The position numbers were made by a program, and so were the translations under genes. The notes under the pieces were generated by a model. The model was given only the letters and a program-made list of their open reading frames with translations. It ran no database searches and was not told the origin of the DNA. This document shows positions 12,101 through 24,900 of a DNA stretch of 64,000 nt, piece by piece. Positions within the stretch are counted from its first letter, which is position 1. Each line of letters begins with the position of its first letter. Source of the stretch: Antedon bifida (lineage: Eukaryota > Echinodermata > Crinoidea > Comatulida > Antedonidae); the NCBI GenBank assembly GCA_963402885.1, contig OY727097.1, forward strand, positions 6,572,001 through 6,636,000, read 5' to 3'.

Positions 12101-15100
12101 TTTTGTAAACTATACAAATTATGAAACACCATCAGTGGTGTTGGGAACTAATTAGTTATCAATAATTTTAATTATTAACCTGTAGTGCAATCTTTGCCTC
12201 CAAAACCATTGATGCACGAACAACCAACTGGATCAGGAGGACATAGAAGAGCTCCTTCGCAATCTCCACCAGTAGAACACTTATTCTTGCAGTCACGGCC
12301 CCAGTTGTTATTTCCACAACCTGTTGTTATAGATATTTTCATAAATTAAAATGATACACCAAACGCAATTTCAAATGGCATACATACCAATAAATTCTAT
12401 GTTTCAACATTGTTTAAATTACCATCTTTACAACTGACGCCTTCAAATCCTGCTGGGCAAATACAGACACCCGTCTTATCGTCACACACTCCGCCATTAT
12501 AACATACCGGACAGTCCATTTCACAATTTGGAGGATTCCACTTTGGTGAAGGACAAGCTATTAACAAATTAGTATAAAATAATAATTAATTTGTCTGATA
12601 ATATATTATCTTTGTAAGCCAAATTATAGGGTCAAAATTGTCTTATTCTTAGAACCAATTATGAAGTACAATAGTACATTTAAACACAAAAGTTCATACG
12701 ACAATCGTACACAAAGTGATTTCAAAATGCCAACGTGTGCAAATGGCTATTGGTGTTTAAAGCATGATTATCAATTAAGTCTAGACTTGATCCTTTTCTT
12801 GATCCAGGCATGCAGTTGCAAAAATAATTGCTGATTGACTTTTTTTAATAGAAACTGCAACCCAGACATAGGCCTACCTCTTACAATCAGCCTCATAACA
12901 CCATGGTTACCATCAGGGCTATTGCCTGTATAACATTCATATACGCCATCATCTTTTCTTCGTATGTTTTCAATCACAGCAGACGTATTACCCCTCAGAT
13001 TGAGTATTTCTTCACCGTAATTATGTCTCCAACGTAAATCGGTAAGATCACCATCTTTACTGAGATTGATAGTGACAGACTCCCCAATGCCGACAGTTAT
13101 CGTTCTATATTCCATTTCAATATTGGCTGAAGAATAATAAAATTACTATTACTATTGCTAAATAGACTTACGTAATGTGATGTTCTGTTAATACACTATA
13201 AAAAGAAATTAAATTTTAAAAAAAGAGTATCAAATCAATCAATCAAGTATTCGTTATTTATCATCATAAACATGAAAATAACATCGTGACCTAACTCACC
13301 AGAAGCGGATGTCAATACAATTGCTGAATGTGTGACTACTCCATTTTTCTTTGCTTCAAATGAAAATACACCAACTCGTTCAGCTTGTGTTGGTATAGTA
13401 ACGCCTAGATACGTGTGAACATTGTGTACTCGGTATCTAATTGAGCAACTTGTTGGAAATATTTTATTGCTTGGCATATTTGTTGTTCTTTCATAACCAG
13501 TATTAGTACCCGTATACGGCCCAGTATCATCCCAAGTCACGTTGTCCTTCCCATCAATGTTTTTGTATAATATTCCAACTGATAAATCTCTAATGTCTTT
13601 GTCGCCGTCAATTGTGTTTCCTCGAAACTCACTATTGACATTTCCAATCAGTGGTGTTCCAGAAAATGTTGTTATATCTAATGGACCTTTGAAAAAATTT
13701 GCAGTTACATTATGTTAAGTAAGTGGGAAAGAAAGAGAGAGAGAGGGTAGATATATTTGCTTTAAAATGTCTATAGAAAAGAGAAGAATGTGATACACCG
13801 TAATGAATTTGGAAGACAATATAATTTATTGTGTCTTAACTGTATTTAGAAACCGCAAGTTTTTACATCAGAATACCGATCGGGTGAATGCATGTTTTTG
13901 CTTTTTTATTTGAATTAGAAAAAGTTAATTCAATACTCATGTTCATATTCCCCTCTCTAGAGTTAGGACTCGTATTCATACTAATAAATCACATACTCAG
14001 CTCGTGAAGATATCAAACGTAAAAAAAACAAAATACAAAACACATTGATAAATAATAATATTATTAGATCTTTAAAAAAGAAGGAACACGCGATGTTTTA
14101 ACATACCAAATGTTTAGAAAATTAAATAAAATTGTAACATAATGCACCGTTGTGTTGTTAAAGCATTCAAACAGACATTCGCGAAAGAACTTGACGCATA
14201 AATATGGGGCCACTATGATAGTATTGTTTAGGGTATTGAAATAGGTATTATTAACCGATATACGGTCAGTTTCCGTTTATCTATGGAAATGTTCCCATCC
14301 TCTATCGGAAGTGTCCTACAAGATTACTGTGGACTAACATATGTAACATTAATTGGTTCAAATTAGTCTAATTTGTCTATTTAAAATGAATAGTATACAT
14401 GTACAAGTTTATAGTAGAATCAAGATCTAAATTACGGAACTTCTGTACAGAAAACATTCCAGTCGCCCAGTTGCTAGGAGTATGTTTCCTCATGCATGGC
14501 TAGACGTAGTATCAGTACAGTAAATATATATCAGTTTACATTACCGATGTATTCATACAATAACAAATAATACAGTTTATTCCATTGTGTTGGTACTCAC
14601 GTATCTCTACTGAGTAAGGCATGAATGTCATAATGAAAGCAGTTTCAATAGAAACTCAATAAAGCGCACTAAATAAATATGTATAGGGATGTTTAACGTT
14701 GTAATTGTAGTTTTGCGTTGCGTAGATTTTTAACGTTGTTCAGTAGAAACCACAATCCTCTATTATTATGTTATATTTACCAGTAGAGTGGCCGAGTATT
14801 TTGGCTTTCTTCTACACGCGCATCTCTTATTATGTTTGATAAATATCGGTGATAATTCATACCTCAGTTTCCCATCAACTAAACTCAACTAAATATAAAC
14901 TGTAAATATAAAGTACATTGTAGTCTCATTGCAGTCCTATTTCAGTATAGGGAGTATGTAAAACCTGTTTTATCCACATGTAGGATCAACAAGAAATGAA
15001 TAAAAATAGAGAACACCGATGTTAAACAATGTAAATCTAAATACATACCTGATGAGAATCCAGAATGAAACGTGAAAGAGAGAGTTATTATCAAGTAGAA

Positions 15101-15127
15101 CAAGTTTGGAAAGTGTTTAGCCAACAT
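8954..15127 (-). CDS. Gene B: Tie-like ectodomain receptor with cytoplasmic ITAM (complete, 13 exons)
   Basis: Exons: 15049-15127 signal peptide; 13300-13686 N-domain; 12878-13126 Ig; 12423-12557, 12180-12320, 11841-11972 and 11247-11387 EGF modules 1-4; 10819-11130 FN3-1; 10624-10691 plus about 10086-10311 FN3-2; 9704-10003 FN3-3; 9401-9479 transmembrane; 8954-9194 tail and stop. The lengths sum to 2490 nt, about 829 residues, in one open frame. EGF-1 (CPVCYNGGVCDDKTG) and EGF-2 (LCPPDPVGCSCINGFGG) resemble the first EGF repeats of Tie receptors. The TM helix (GVIIGSILWTVITVAVTLTV) has no charged residue. The tail carries DTDYQSL-x8-YEGI, a consensus ITAM, then HVYAN and HVYDN. There is no kinase domain before the stop. 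The exon 10 donor is weak: the phase-correct cut is C|GTTAAA, because the PSG ending of the paralogues is lost. Signalling through Src/Syk-type kinases is inferred from the ITAM. Confidence 0.88.
11566..11640 (-). repeat. tRNA-derived SINE fragment
   Basis: On the minus strand this reads a degenerate B-box-like segment (TTCGAATCTCGGTTTGTGCGGCG), a spacer, then CTTACAGATTTCCTTATC. It matches the junction of the SINE at 24262-24455. It lies in the intron between EGF-3 and EGF-4 of gene B. Confidence 0.55.
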
Positions 15128-15784
15128 CTCCACTGAAGTTCACACACGTTCTTGTGTACAGAGAATAAGAAGGTGGTTATAGTTCTAGTGGTACCTTATT
15201 AGACGTGTCTGAAACTCAATAGATTCTGTTAGTATGCCGTGGTATACTTAACAAGTTGTTTCCTTGTTTATTTAGGTGTCGGTACATTAACCATTTAATC
15301 GTCCTAAAACCGAAAAGTTGAATAGATATACAATACAGTACTAGTATATCATTAAAAGCAACTATTGAGGCCTGGCATCACAAAAGCAGCGCAGAGTCGC
15401 AACCCGAACTTTTGAGATATTTAGCCTTGAAGTTTAGAATGTGAAAAACGGCCTAACCTATCCATTTTAAAATTTCAATAAAAAAACGATACTATAAACA
15501 CTTATCTTTAACATATTAAACTCTTATTCATAAAAAAAATATCACAAGTATGTGTATTTTGCAATTATTTAAGTCCTTTAAGCCATTGAAAATCATTAGG
15601 AAATTGTATTTTTATTCACTCAAAATCAACTGACTTTTACGGCGCATTTGTAAACAAACCGCTAACACGAATCACGTCATGTTTGGTACCTATCTGTTCG
15701 AAAATATATCAGCTACCATAATTTTTAACAACCAAAAGAATTTTTTTAATCTACCCAATGGAAATTGGTTTTATTAAGGTGTGT

Positions 15785-15935
15785 ATTTTTCTTACTGTTA
15801 TGTATATTTTAAGGAGGGATGTGAATAGAGGTGCTTGTCACCTGTGCATCCCTTTCTTTTCGCTGCTTTTTTTGTGTTGTGTTTTTGTATGCAGTGATAA
15901 AGTTTAATAAATAAATAAAAAATAAATAAAAAGTT
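15785..15935 (+). mobile_element. 3' end of a non-LTR retrotransposon (copy 1)
   Basis: About 130 bp match 34890-35018 in order: TTACTGTTA, ATTTTAAGG-GGGATGTG, GATGCTTGTCAC-type segment, CATCCCTTTCTTTT and GTGATAAAGTTTAATAAATAAA. An A-rich tail follows. The shared 3' end with A-rich tail fits a 5'-truncated LINE; no coding part is visible. Confidence 0.6.
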
Positions 15936-17049
15936 AGGTTGCTGAAATTTCTAACAAGAATTTGTGAATCCTTGACTGTGATTGGCTATAGAGATAAATT
16001 ACTTCATAGAAAACACAAAAATCATAATGGAAAATGAGATAAATGTAGAAGAAAAGAAGAGTGGTATGCTTTATGTACAAGATGAGAAGTCGTCTGAGTA
16101 GAGGAAGAAAACGGAGGGCCAGGGAGTGAGGTGGGTAGGGGTAGATGATTGATATGTGTCCTTTACATCCATCTGAAAGCACTGTATTATGTTATTGATT
16201 TGCCTATTTATTCACCAAAATGATTTTGGTAGGTAGTGTTGATATGTCAATGAATATAATAACATGATGTCACTACTTCAGGCCCATAATAATAAGACGG
16301 TGGAGGACGATCCCATCCAAAGTTAGGCTTATTTAGAAAAGAGCAGTTCAGTCAAGTTTATGAGGAGGAAATGAATAATTAATTTCAAAATTAAGTGGCG
16401 TGGATTGAACCCTCTGTGTTTATAAAGAAATCCGTTTTGTATAATTGTTGATATTTGTGACGATATGCTTCAAAGAATGTTTATAATAAAAAGAGACTAT
16501 CTTATTACACTATGACGTAGGCCACAACTGAATCCTGATTGGGTGCCCCTTGTTATTATTATATCAAGAAACGATTCTTAACATTCATCCTGATTATAGA
16601 ATTATAGAACGTAATTAATACGGTATGCAATATTTGTAGAGTTTATATTCATGAATATTTCACATTTCATTGATATTATAATATACATTGGTAGCGTACC
16701 TGACTACAAACTGTCAAAAATTGGGGATAACACAAAATGTATAACATTGTTCACTTTGAACAGTCTAAACCTTTGTTTAAATACTACAATTAAATTATCT
16801 CTATGGTTGAAGTTGCTATTTATTTAATAATACCAGGATCCCTGGTAATACTCATTAATTTTCACAAAATATGTTTTATAATGTTATCACAATGGTCTTT
16901 TAAAATATTGTATTTAATAAACTGTTTGAAATACGTTGGTTCAGTAATAATATTACTGATTAATAATAAACCCATATTATGGTTTTCAACATTTTGTATA
17001 TAATATTATTCATTGTCAAAGCACTTTAAATGTGTAGGCACAGATAACA

Positions 17050-17180
17050 ACGCCATATACATGGCTGCAGCCGCGTGCTCAAGTTAGTGTTTACCGACCA
17101 CCCGACCGACCGACCAACCGACCGACATAGTGAGCTGTAGAGTCGCATTGCACGCGACTTGCACGCGACTAAAAATTGCT
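17050..17180 (-). mobile_element. GGTC-repeat element, copy 2
   Basis: On the minus strand it runs TTTTTAGTCGCGTGC, ATGCGACTCTACAGCTCAC, TATGTCGGTCGG, a GGTC-rich core, then TTGAGCACGCGGCTGCAGCC. The paralogous position upstream of gene A (about 3505) reads straight through GATAACAA to TGTATGTTTTTG, so this copy is a clean insertion. No obvious target duplication. Confidence 0.7.
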
Positions 17181-17640
17181 GTAGGTTTTTGTATGTTTAT
17201 AGGCAAAAAGTGTCGATGGGTCTATTACGAGAGTTATCCGAGAGATCCGATAAAAACCTAAATTACCTGTATAAATAATGTAACGTACCGAACTGTTTCT
17301 TCTAACTGTTAGCATGGACCAACAATACATTTTTGTCAATGATGTTTTTTTGGCGCTTGTTGCTACATTCATGTGTATAATAATGGTCAAACCAGGGGTT
17401 GAACGACGAAAAACATGTTTTACTTTGTGACGATTTTTGAATGATGATACAACTCTCACTGTATTTATTTTTTTAAGGAATAAATTATTGATTTCGAGTT
17501 CTGATTTGAAGTGATTTTAATTTGTTTCCAAGCAACACGAGATAATGTACATCAGATGAAGACGGATACAAATAAAAAGAGATATTAAAATAAACAAATA
17601 TACTTTTTAAAATATTTTTGAAACCCACAGGCAAATTCTA

Positions 17641-18306
17641 AACCGCCCAGTGATATATGAATAATAATTAATAAATTTGAAACGATAAATATATAATTAA
17701 ATATTTAATGCATACATTTAAATTGAATTAAAAAGTCAACTAAAGTATATAAAGCTACATTCTCATTCAAGCAAATTAAAAAGTTTATGAAAGATATATT
17801 AGGTCCCTGGAAAAATTAATTAAAATATAATATAATAATTTAAAGTTAAATTGAGTTGAATTAGCCATTTTATTGTTGCATGATAGTTAAACCGGAGCTT
17901 AATGGGTTTCTTTTGTCAATTCGGTTTATTTTGTTTTTGATAAATAAAAATAATAATTATATATTTTCGAAAATGTTTTTTTTTTGTGCTGTGTGAGAAT
18001 AATCAGAAATCGGCCTAATTCATGTAGAAACGCAGAAAAAGTCAGACAAACAGGCCCGCCAAAATTAAAAGTTGTGAAAAGATATTTTAATTACAAATTA
18101 GGAGTAGAGCTGCCAATTATTCCAAATGATTTGATCAATGCTAGAGCCGCGAATGGTAAAATCAACGCAATGTTAGAGTTTTGATTTGAATCTTTAAAAA
18201 AAAAAAAAAAACCATGAATAGTGATAATAATTATTTATTATTAAATAGTTTATTTGTGAAGATTGTAAGAAATAATTCAGGTAGAAACTCGGCGCAAAAT
18301 AAATTC
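17641..18306 (+). other. Region between gene B upstream block and gene C; one unrecognised 66-codon frame
   Basis: Mostly AT-rich. A frame at 17984-18184 encodes a lysine/arginine-rich peptide (KLKVVKRYFNYKLGVEL, then PIIPNDLINARAANGKINA). It has no recognisable family, no clear start context and no splice evidence, so I do not claim it as a gene. Confidence 0.25.
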
Positions 18307-18432
18307 TCATTTTTTATGTACACAGTTATAACAGTCGGGATCGCGAATGATTTTTTTATTGAACCATGTTTCATGAGGGTAGCCCATCCAGCAAAGCTGA
18401 TCATTGGGGCGCTCGACAATACAATACAAACA
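18307..18432 (-). CDS. Orphan Cys-rich terminal-exon candidate
   Basis: A strong acceptor (ATTTTTTCAG) opens a 41-codon exon ending TGA. Its cysteines follow C-x2-C-x10-C-x19-C-x2-C (CLYC ... LCWMGYPHETWF ... DCYNC), which looks like a small zinc-binding module. It lies just downstream of the gene C stop, on the same strand. No upstream partner exon is identified. It may be the last exon of a decayed gene or transposon; function unknown. Confidence 0.3.
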   Translation of the reverse strand, partial: CLYCIVERPNDQLCWMGYPHETWFNKKIIRDPDCYNCVHKK

Positions 18433-18730
18433 CTGAAAAAATACATTATCATAAAAAATTAATTTTAAAAAACTACTATAAATATAAAAATTGTGATAAC
18501 ATTTCAAGATTTAAGGTTTAAACCCTTAGAATATTTGAAAGTACATATAACGAAGCATGTTTTATTATATTAGTCCTGAAAATTGTATAACATGTTCGGT
18601 TATTATTTCTTATTTCTTAACATTTTTAAAAAGTCGTATCCTATTTACATTATCTATATTTTGTTGTAGTATGCTTAAATGTAACATCAATTTGGTATTT
18701 CTTCTCTGCTACAGAGAACTTAATAAGTCT

Positions 18731-18953
18731 TCAATTTGTAATTGTGTTACCATAAACATGTTCTGGTACAGGCTGTTGAGGGTTTGCGTAAACGTGTTCA
18801 GGTGGAGAAGTAGCAACAGTAGGCTTAATACCTTCATATTCACTTTCTTTGTATTTTTTAGATAAACTTTGATAATCAGTATCGATCGTGCATACATCTT
18901 GTTGAGTAGTTGATGATTTACCAACGTCTTTTTTCGAATGTATACGTCTAAAT
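18731..18953 (-). CDS. Gene C exon 13: ITAM-bearing cytoplasmic tail
   Basis: An open exon of 73 codons plus TGA follows a TTTTAG acceptor. The motif is TIDTDYQSL, eight residues (SKKYKESE), then YEGI, followed by EHVYANP and EHVYGN. It differs from the gene B tail by scattered substitutions and a shorter linker, but both ITAM tyrosines, the +3 aliphatics and both Y-x-N asparagines are kept. Conservation of these residues despite the upstream frameshift suggests the lesion is recent or artefactual. Confidence 0.85.
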
Positions 18954-21900
18954 CTAAAATTAACCAATTGTAGCGTACATTTATAATTAGTTTACCCTCT
19001 GTCTGCCAAAGAGGCAAGGCTTGTGGTTTCGTCAGGTAAGTCATTATCTAATTTCTTTAATTTTCAACCACAGAAGTAATCTAAAAGTAATAGCTTACCG
19101 TTCAAATATCATCATGGTAATAGCAACTGTCGCAATTAATGAGCTAATTACAACACCTACAACGTAACCGTAACCTGAAAATAAAAAAGGACACATTTAA
19201 ATATTTTTTCATGTTGAATTTTCAAGCTCCTTGACGAAACTTCATATTGTTTTAGAATGTTCATAACAATTACTGATTCAAAATCTGAGAGAAAGAATGG
19301 ATGCTAAATAAGGAAATGTGTTCTTAACCTTGCTTCGTTTGGTCACAATCTATTCCAAACACAGTTGTTTTTGTGTCAGAAGTCACGTTATCATTTAAAT
19401 ATGACGCGAAGACTGTGAACGTATATTCTATATTTGACTCAATTCCTTCACCAAACAAATTTCAGTTTTTGTTGTACTTCCTTGCTGGAATATTCCACCT
19501 GACAGTTCATAATAGTAGGTCACCTGATAGTCTGTTCGAGTGTCGCACATAGATCTCCACTTCATCAGCCAGTGTGTTCCATTAGTAAATGGATTACCTT
19601 CTATCGATGGCTCTATTGGAAAATAGAATAGACTATATATTGGAAATTATTAGGCCAATTAGTGTTTCTAACGAAATAATGTTTCATATTATTTGTATAA
19701 ATTAAAGTAACCCTGATCCCTAACCCAAAAACTGATGTCTGTTACGTTAGTATACCTGATGGTGTTGTTTCTACTGTTATGATCTGTCCCCAATTTCCAG
19801 CAATCTCCAAATTATTAATAACTCGAGCGTTTACGACATAAGCAGTACAACTTAATAATCCTGATATTTCAACTTCTAATTGAGAACTGTTTGTTGTGTT
19901 GACAACATCTATTGGATTTCCATCAATGTCCGAGTATTGCACTTGATATCGAAGAATATAGTTACATTGGATACTATCATAATCATCAGAAACCACCTAA
20001 ATGATAGGAATATTAAAGTTTATGTGATAACATGAACATATGTAATAGTTAGTAGTTACATTGAATTCACTAGATATAGACTGAAAATACCAGGCAATGT
20101 AAATTGTTTTTAAATATAGAAAAAAATACAGTAAACGACTCGTTATTTGGATCTGATACAGAAATAATTTTATTTCATGAGAACAAACAATTGGAGAAAA
20201 CTTCGAATGAGTTACTACTAGAAACATTGTACGTCGTTAAAACTGTGTAACACTTTTACTGAAGATACAGATACAGAAACGTAATGTATAGGCTATTTTT
20301 AGGTGGTGCAGTATTTGCGGACCCTTTGAAGAACATTAAGGACGGGAAAGCTATAAATACTACTTTCATTGAACGTACATATACCAATAACGTGATGTAT
20401 TTGAAACATTCTAACAAGAAGACATCTATAGAGAACATTGACAGAGAGGCATCTGTAGTAAACACTGTTACAATACCTTTAAACTCACGATCATCTGATT
20501 ATCTCCAACTGTTTTTAATTGTATCTCAGGTTCTTCCAAAGGTTCTATATTATCATATGTAATACAATTGATTAGAACGGAAAAATAATAAATTACTTGT
20601 TTTATACAGTACTCTCAGGTATGTTGTTCATTGGTAGGTTCATTTTCATAGTATATATTTATTATGACAGTTTATGAATTGCTATTAGTATTACATCTTT
20701 CGTATGCAGATGCTTTGTTATTTTTTACGGATTACTGTAATATAACTAGTATTAGGTTATTTTTTGGTAATTTTGTTTAATTATTTTGCTGAATATTAGA
20801 GCTTACCTTCACAGATTGTGTTAGTTGTCCCAAGTGCACTTCTTGGTCCATCTACCTCAACACTACCAACCATCCTCGAAAATTGAGAGTAGAATCGATA
20901 TTGTGTATTTGGGATGAGATTATCAATTACCATAAATAAATTATTATCTGATGCAGTTATTGATATAAATGAATTCATCTCCGATGATTTATACGAAAGC
21001 TTCCGTTTTGTAATTGTTCCTGTTCCATAGTCTTCACCAGAAATCCATGTGACGTCAACAGTTATAGTTGTTACTGCCTGGTTTACAACACTTGGCGGTC
21101 CGGACTTGTATGGTAATGCTATACTTATTTAAAAAAATAAATGTCATTCACTTGATCCTGTGTCATCTTATACCAAGGAGGGTCTAATATAAGTCTCTTA
21201 CAAATCTTATAATATATCACATCATTAACAGGTATTTGATTACTATGTATATAATTATTATGATTAGTTCTCACATAAAAGTATTACTGTAGGCCCTACA
21301 TTTTTTATTGATGCATATCACTGAATGAACTGAATTATAGAGTTCTATGCTAACATATACCAATAATACATGTTATATTAATGTAGGCCTACATGCATGA
21401 ATAAACTGTCTAAATCATCCTGTGAAAAACTAAACTGGAAATTAAATAAATTAAACTATAGCCTATCTTTCCAACCGTTGAATTATAAACAATATAGGAT
21501 ATAATGTGTTCATATTATGTTATCGTTACATATGCTGCAATCAGTTCCAGCCCAAGCCTCGTTACATCCATTAGGACAACTTCCATCTCGATTACAATCT
21601 TCGGAGTCTTTGCAGTGACATGGATAGTTACACAAGACACCAAATAATCCCGACGGACAGCCTAATGTGGATTCTAAACAGAGCAGAGATATAGTTAAAT
21701 ATATTACATCGTACAGTTAGTGTTATTAAAAAAAAGATAATACGACTACAATATCAAGCTACTATTTGCATATACAGTACCTTGACATGTATCACCAGTA
21801 TATCCAGACCAACAGGTTAACCCGAAACATCCCGTGTGGGCATTACAATTGTCACAGTGGCATTCTTGACGACAATCAGCTCCATAATATCCAGTCAAAC

Positions 21901-24900
21901 ACTCTATAAAAGCGATCTGTGTTTTCATACCTTGTTTTTGTTAAATATTATTTCTGATCTCACCATACTTTATTTACTATATTACAGCAATAATATAAAT
22001 ATTAACGTCACTTTTTTACCATAATATAACATTAATACTTCTACTACTAATAAAGTACTACTATAACAATAACCTGTATTGCAATCCTTTCCTCCAAAAC
22101 CATTGATACATGTACAACCTACTGGATCAGGTGGACATAAAAGATATCCTTTGCAACTTCCACTAGAAGAACACACAACATTGCAGTCACGACCCCAATT
22201 GTTATTTCCACAACCTATCGCAAATAAACACGTTAAATAGAATCCATTTAATATTTATTTGTTTACACAGATTTTAGCAGTTTATAATTAGCCCTACCGT
22301 TTTCACAAGAATCGCCGTTGAATCCTGCTGGACAAATACAGACACCCGTCTTATCCTCACACACTCCGCCATTATAACATACTGGACAGTCCATTTCACA
22401 GTCTGGAGGATTCCATTTTGGTGAGGGACAAGCTAATAGATTTTCATTAAAATATAAAATACATGCAGTTGTATTACTCGACAGGTTTATAAATTATAGA
22501 ACAGAAAGTAACTTTATATTCGGCAAATCTGAGTAATGGTTTAAATTACAGAAATATAAACTAATATATAATTAAATGTTTTTCAATATCAGAAAAAAAA
22601 TAACAACTGTACTATTATCTGTACTTATTTATTTTCTCGCAGGTCTATTTTTATCAACAGAAGATGAATTCACTATTTGGATCCAGATAAAATTAATTCA
22701 AAATATAAACTTTTGGAAACAAACAAGTTACAGTATTCGGCATGAAAACCTTTAAACAATATTGTACAGTAATTATAATATTTGTGGTGGTTTGACGTGT
22801 TACACTTTTTACAGACTATTTTGTATTATTCATTTGTAACACTTACCGCTAACAATAAGTCTCATGATACCATGGTTACCATCCGGGCTATCACCTGTAT
22901 AACATTCATATACGCCATCATCTTTTCTTCGTATGTTTTCAATCACAGCAGACGTATTACCCCTCAGATTGTGCATTTCCTCGCCGTAATTATGTCTCCA
23001 ACGTAAATCGTTAAGATCACTTCCTTTACTGAGATTGATAGTGACAGACTCTCCTATACTGACCGTTATCGTTCTGTGCTCCATTGAAATATTGGCTGTA
23101 AAAATTGAATCAATACGTCAAAGAAACTAATCGTAATAATGTAATGGGCTGATGTGTTTTTCTAGTGAACAATCACATCACATGTCTTCACCGTAGTTAT
23201 GTCTCCAACGTAAATCATTAAGATCACCACCTTTACTGATATTTATAGTGACAGACTATCCAATACCGACTGTTATCGTTCTGTACTCCATTTTCACATT
23301 AGCTGTAAAATTATGGCAATGTCAACTAAGTAGTGTAATAGGCTGATGTGTTTTCTAGTTGATCATTTTGATCTTTATAACAATAATAGCATGAGATACA
23401 TCATGTCATTACTCACCAGAAACGGATGTCAGTACTATTGCTGAGTTGGTAACTACACCATTTTTTTTTGCCTCAAATGAAAATACACCAACACTTTCTG
23501 CAGCCTGTAATCCACTAACACCTAGAAATGTCCAATCTCTAGCGCGTATTCTGTATCTAATTATGCTACCGATGGGAAATATTTTACCGTCTGGCATATT
23601 TTCCAATCTCTCTCTAGAGCTGGGACCGTTAAAATTACCAGTATCAGCCCAAGTCACGTTATCTTTCCCGTCGATATTCTTGTACAATATTCCAACTGAT
23701 AAATCTCTAATGTCTTTGTCATCTTGAAGTGTGAATCCTCGAAAATAACTATTCTGGTTAACCAGTGGTGTTCCAGAAAATATTGTTATATCTAATGGAT
23801 CTTGAACAAAAAAAGATTGTATAATCCTCACGAGGCAGATGCAGAATTTACAGTACACACATATATGACAGTCAATTTACTTTTTATTAATTATGTAGGT
23901 CTAAAAGTAGACTATTGCCTCGGAAAGTGTCGCAAAAATAATAAAGTAGGACGGAATGCAATACATACATTACTTTAAGTGATAACGTATTATTTTATCA
24001 CAGTTCTACTTAACCGATGTTACGAAAAAAATCGGTATAGGGCTATTTGCAACAGATAGTTCATTTATCACATTGACAATGTGACACCCACCCTGTCTTG
24101 TATAGAGCGTATTTCAATTAGGGTGGGTTATAAAATTAATAACAGCTTTAACGTTTCAGTATTTATAAGACAGAACATGGTCCGAACCGTCCCACGAAAT
24201 TATTGCTTCCGTACACTTCAACAAGAATAGCATTTGTAATACAAAGCAGGGGCGGATTTTGTAATATATATATCAGGCAAAGAACAGTAATTCTAAACCG
24301 CCCGGTGATATACTGAAATTTAATTGATTAGTTTTAAGCGATAAAGATAAGGAAATCTGTGAGAATGAGAAAAAGTCGCCCCAACCGAGACTCGAACTCG
24401 GACCGCCTGCTTGATATGCAGATATCCTAACCATTAGACCACTGGGGCTTTCATGGTATTGTTCAAACTCGATTGGATAGCGACTCTTCAACATTCTCGG
24501 CGTGGTACAGCGGAACAGCACTAGTCCTCAGTTGTACGCACGCGCACCAGAGATCAAATTGATACGCCCTCATCTTTCAGTATTTTTATTATATATAAAT
24601 ATTATGCAGCCATTTACATACGATTTTATCAACGATTTTACAGGAAAGGGGGGTACAAATCAACATTTAAAATCGTTAAAATCTTCAAAAATTTTTAAAA
24701 GTTAAACCGAGTTCAACTTCAACGTTACGATCGGTAAAACTGACTGACCAATCAAATAGTTCATAAATTACGTCATCATTGTTTGTGAAAAAATACGTAC
24801 GCGCTGACAATTCTTGATTTTTTACAACGCGACGATGTTTTTTGTACTCTTTTAAAGTCTGATATTTCAAAATAACAAGTGTAAGTAAAACTAAATTTTA

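Larger units (their letters stand above)
15128..17640 (-). promoter_or_regulatory. Upstream block of gene B, paralogous to that of gene A
   Basis: Colinear with 2234-4110. Conserved pieces include the leader (CTTGTGTACAGAGAATAAGAAGG), TTTCCTTGTTTATTTAGGTG, AGAGGAAGAAAACGGAGGGC, GTGGATTGAACC and ATAAATTATTGATTTCGAG. Two stretches are present here but absent from the gene A block: about 15365-16000, with a LINE 3' tail, and 17050-17180, the GGTC element. No gene is seen. Confidence 0.55.

Noticed and set aside
17984-18184. Basic 66-codon plus-strand frame as a gene
   Set aside because: No recognisable family, start context or neighbouring exon; only mentioned as an unrecognised frame.
22782-23006. 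Plus-strand frames over Ig and N-domain exons (also near 13, 643, 23446, 33736)
   Set aside because: They are mirror frames of the conserved minus-strand exons; the minus-strand reading has the domain motifs and splice sites.
24378-24451. Functional tRNA gene
   Set aside because: The cloverleaf is good, but it continues into a repeated SINE body and the anticodon would be ATC; fragments of the same unit occur elsewhere in the window.
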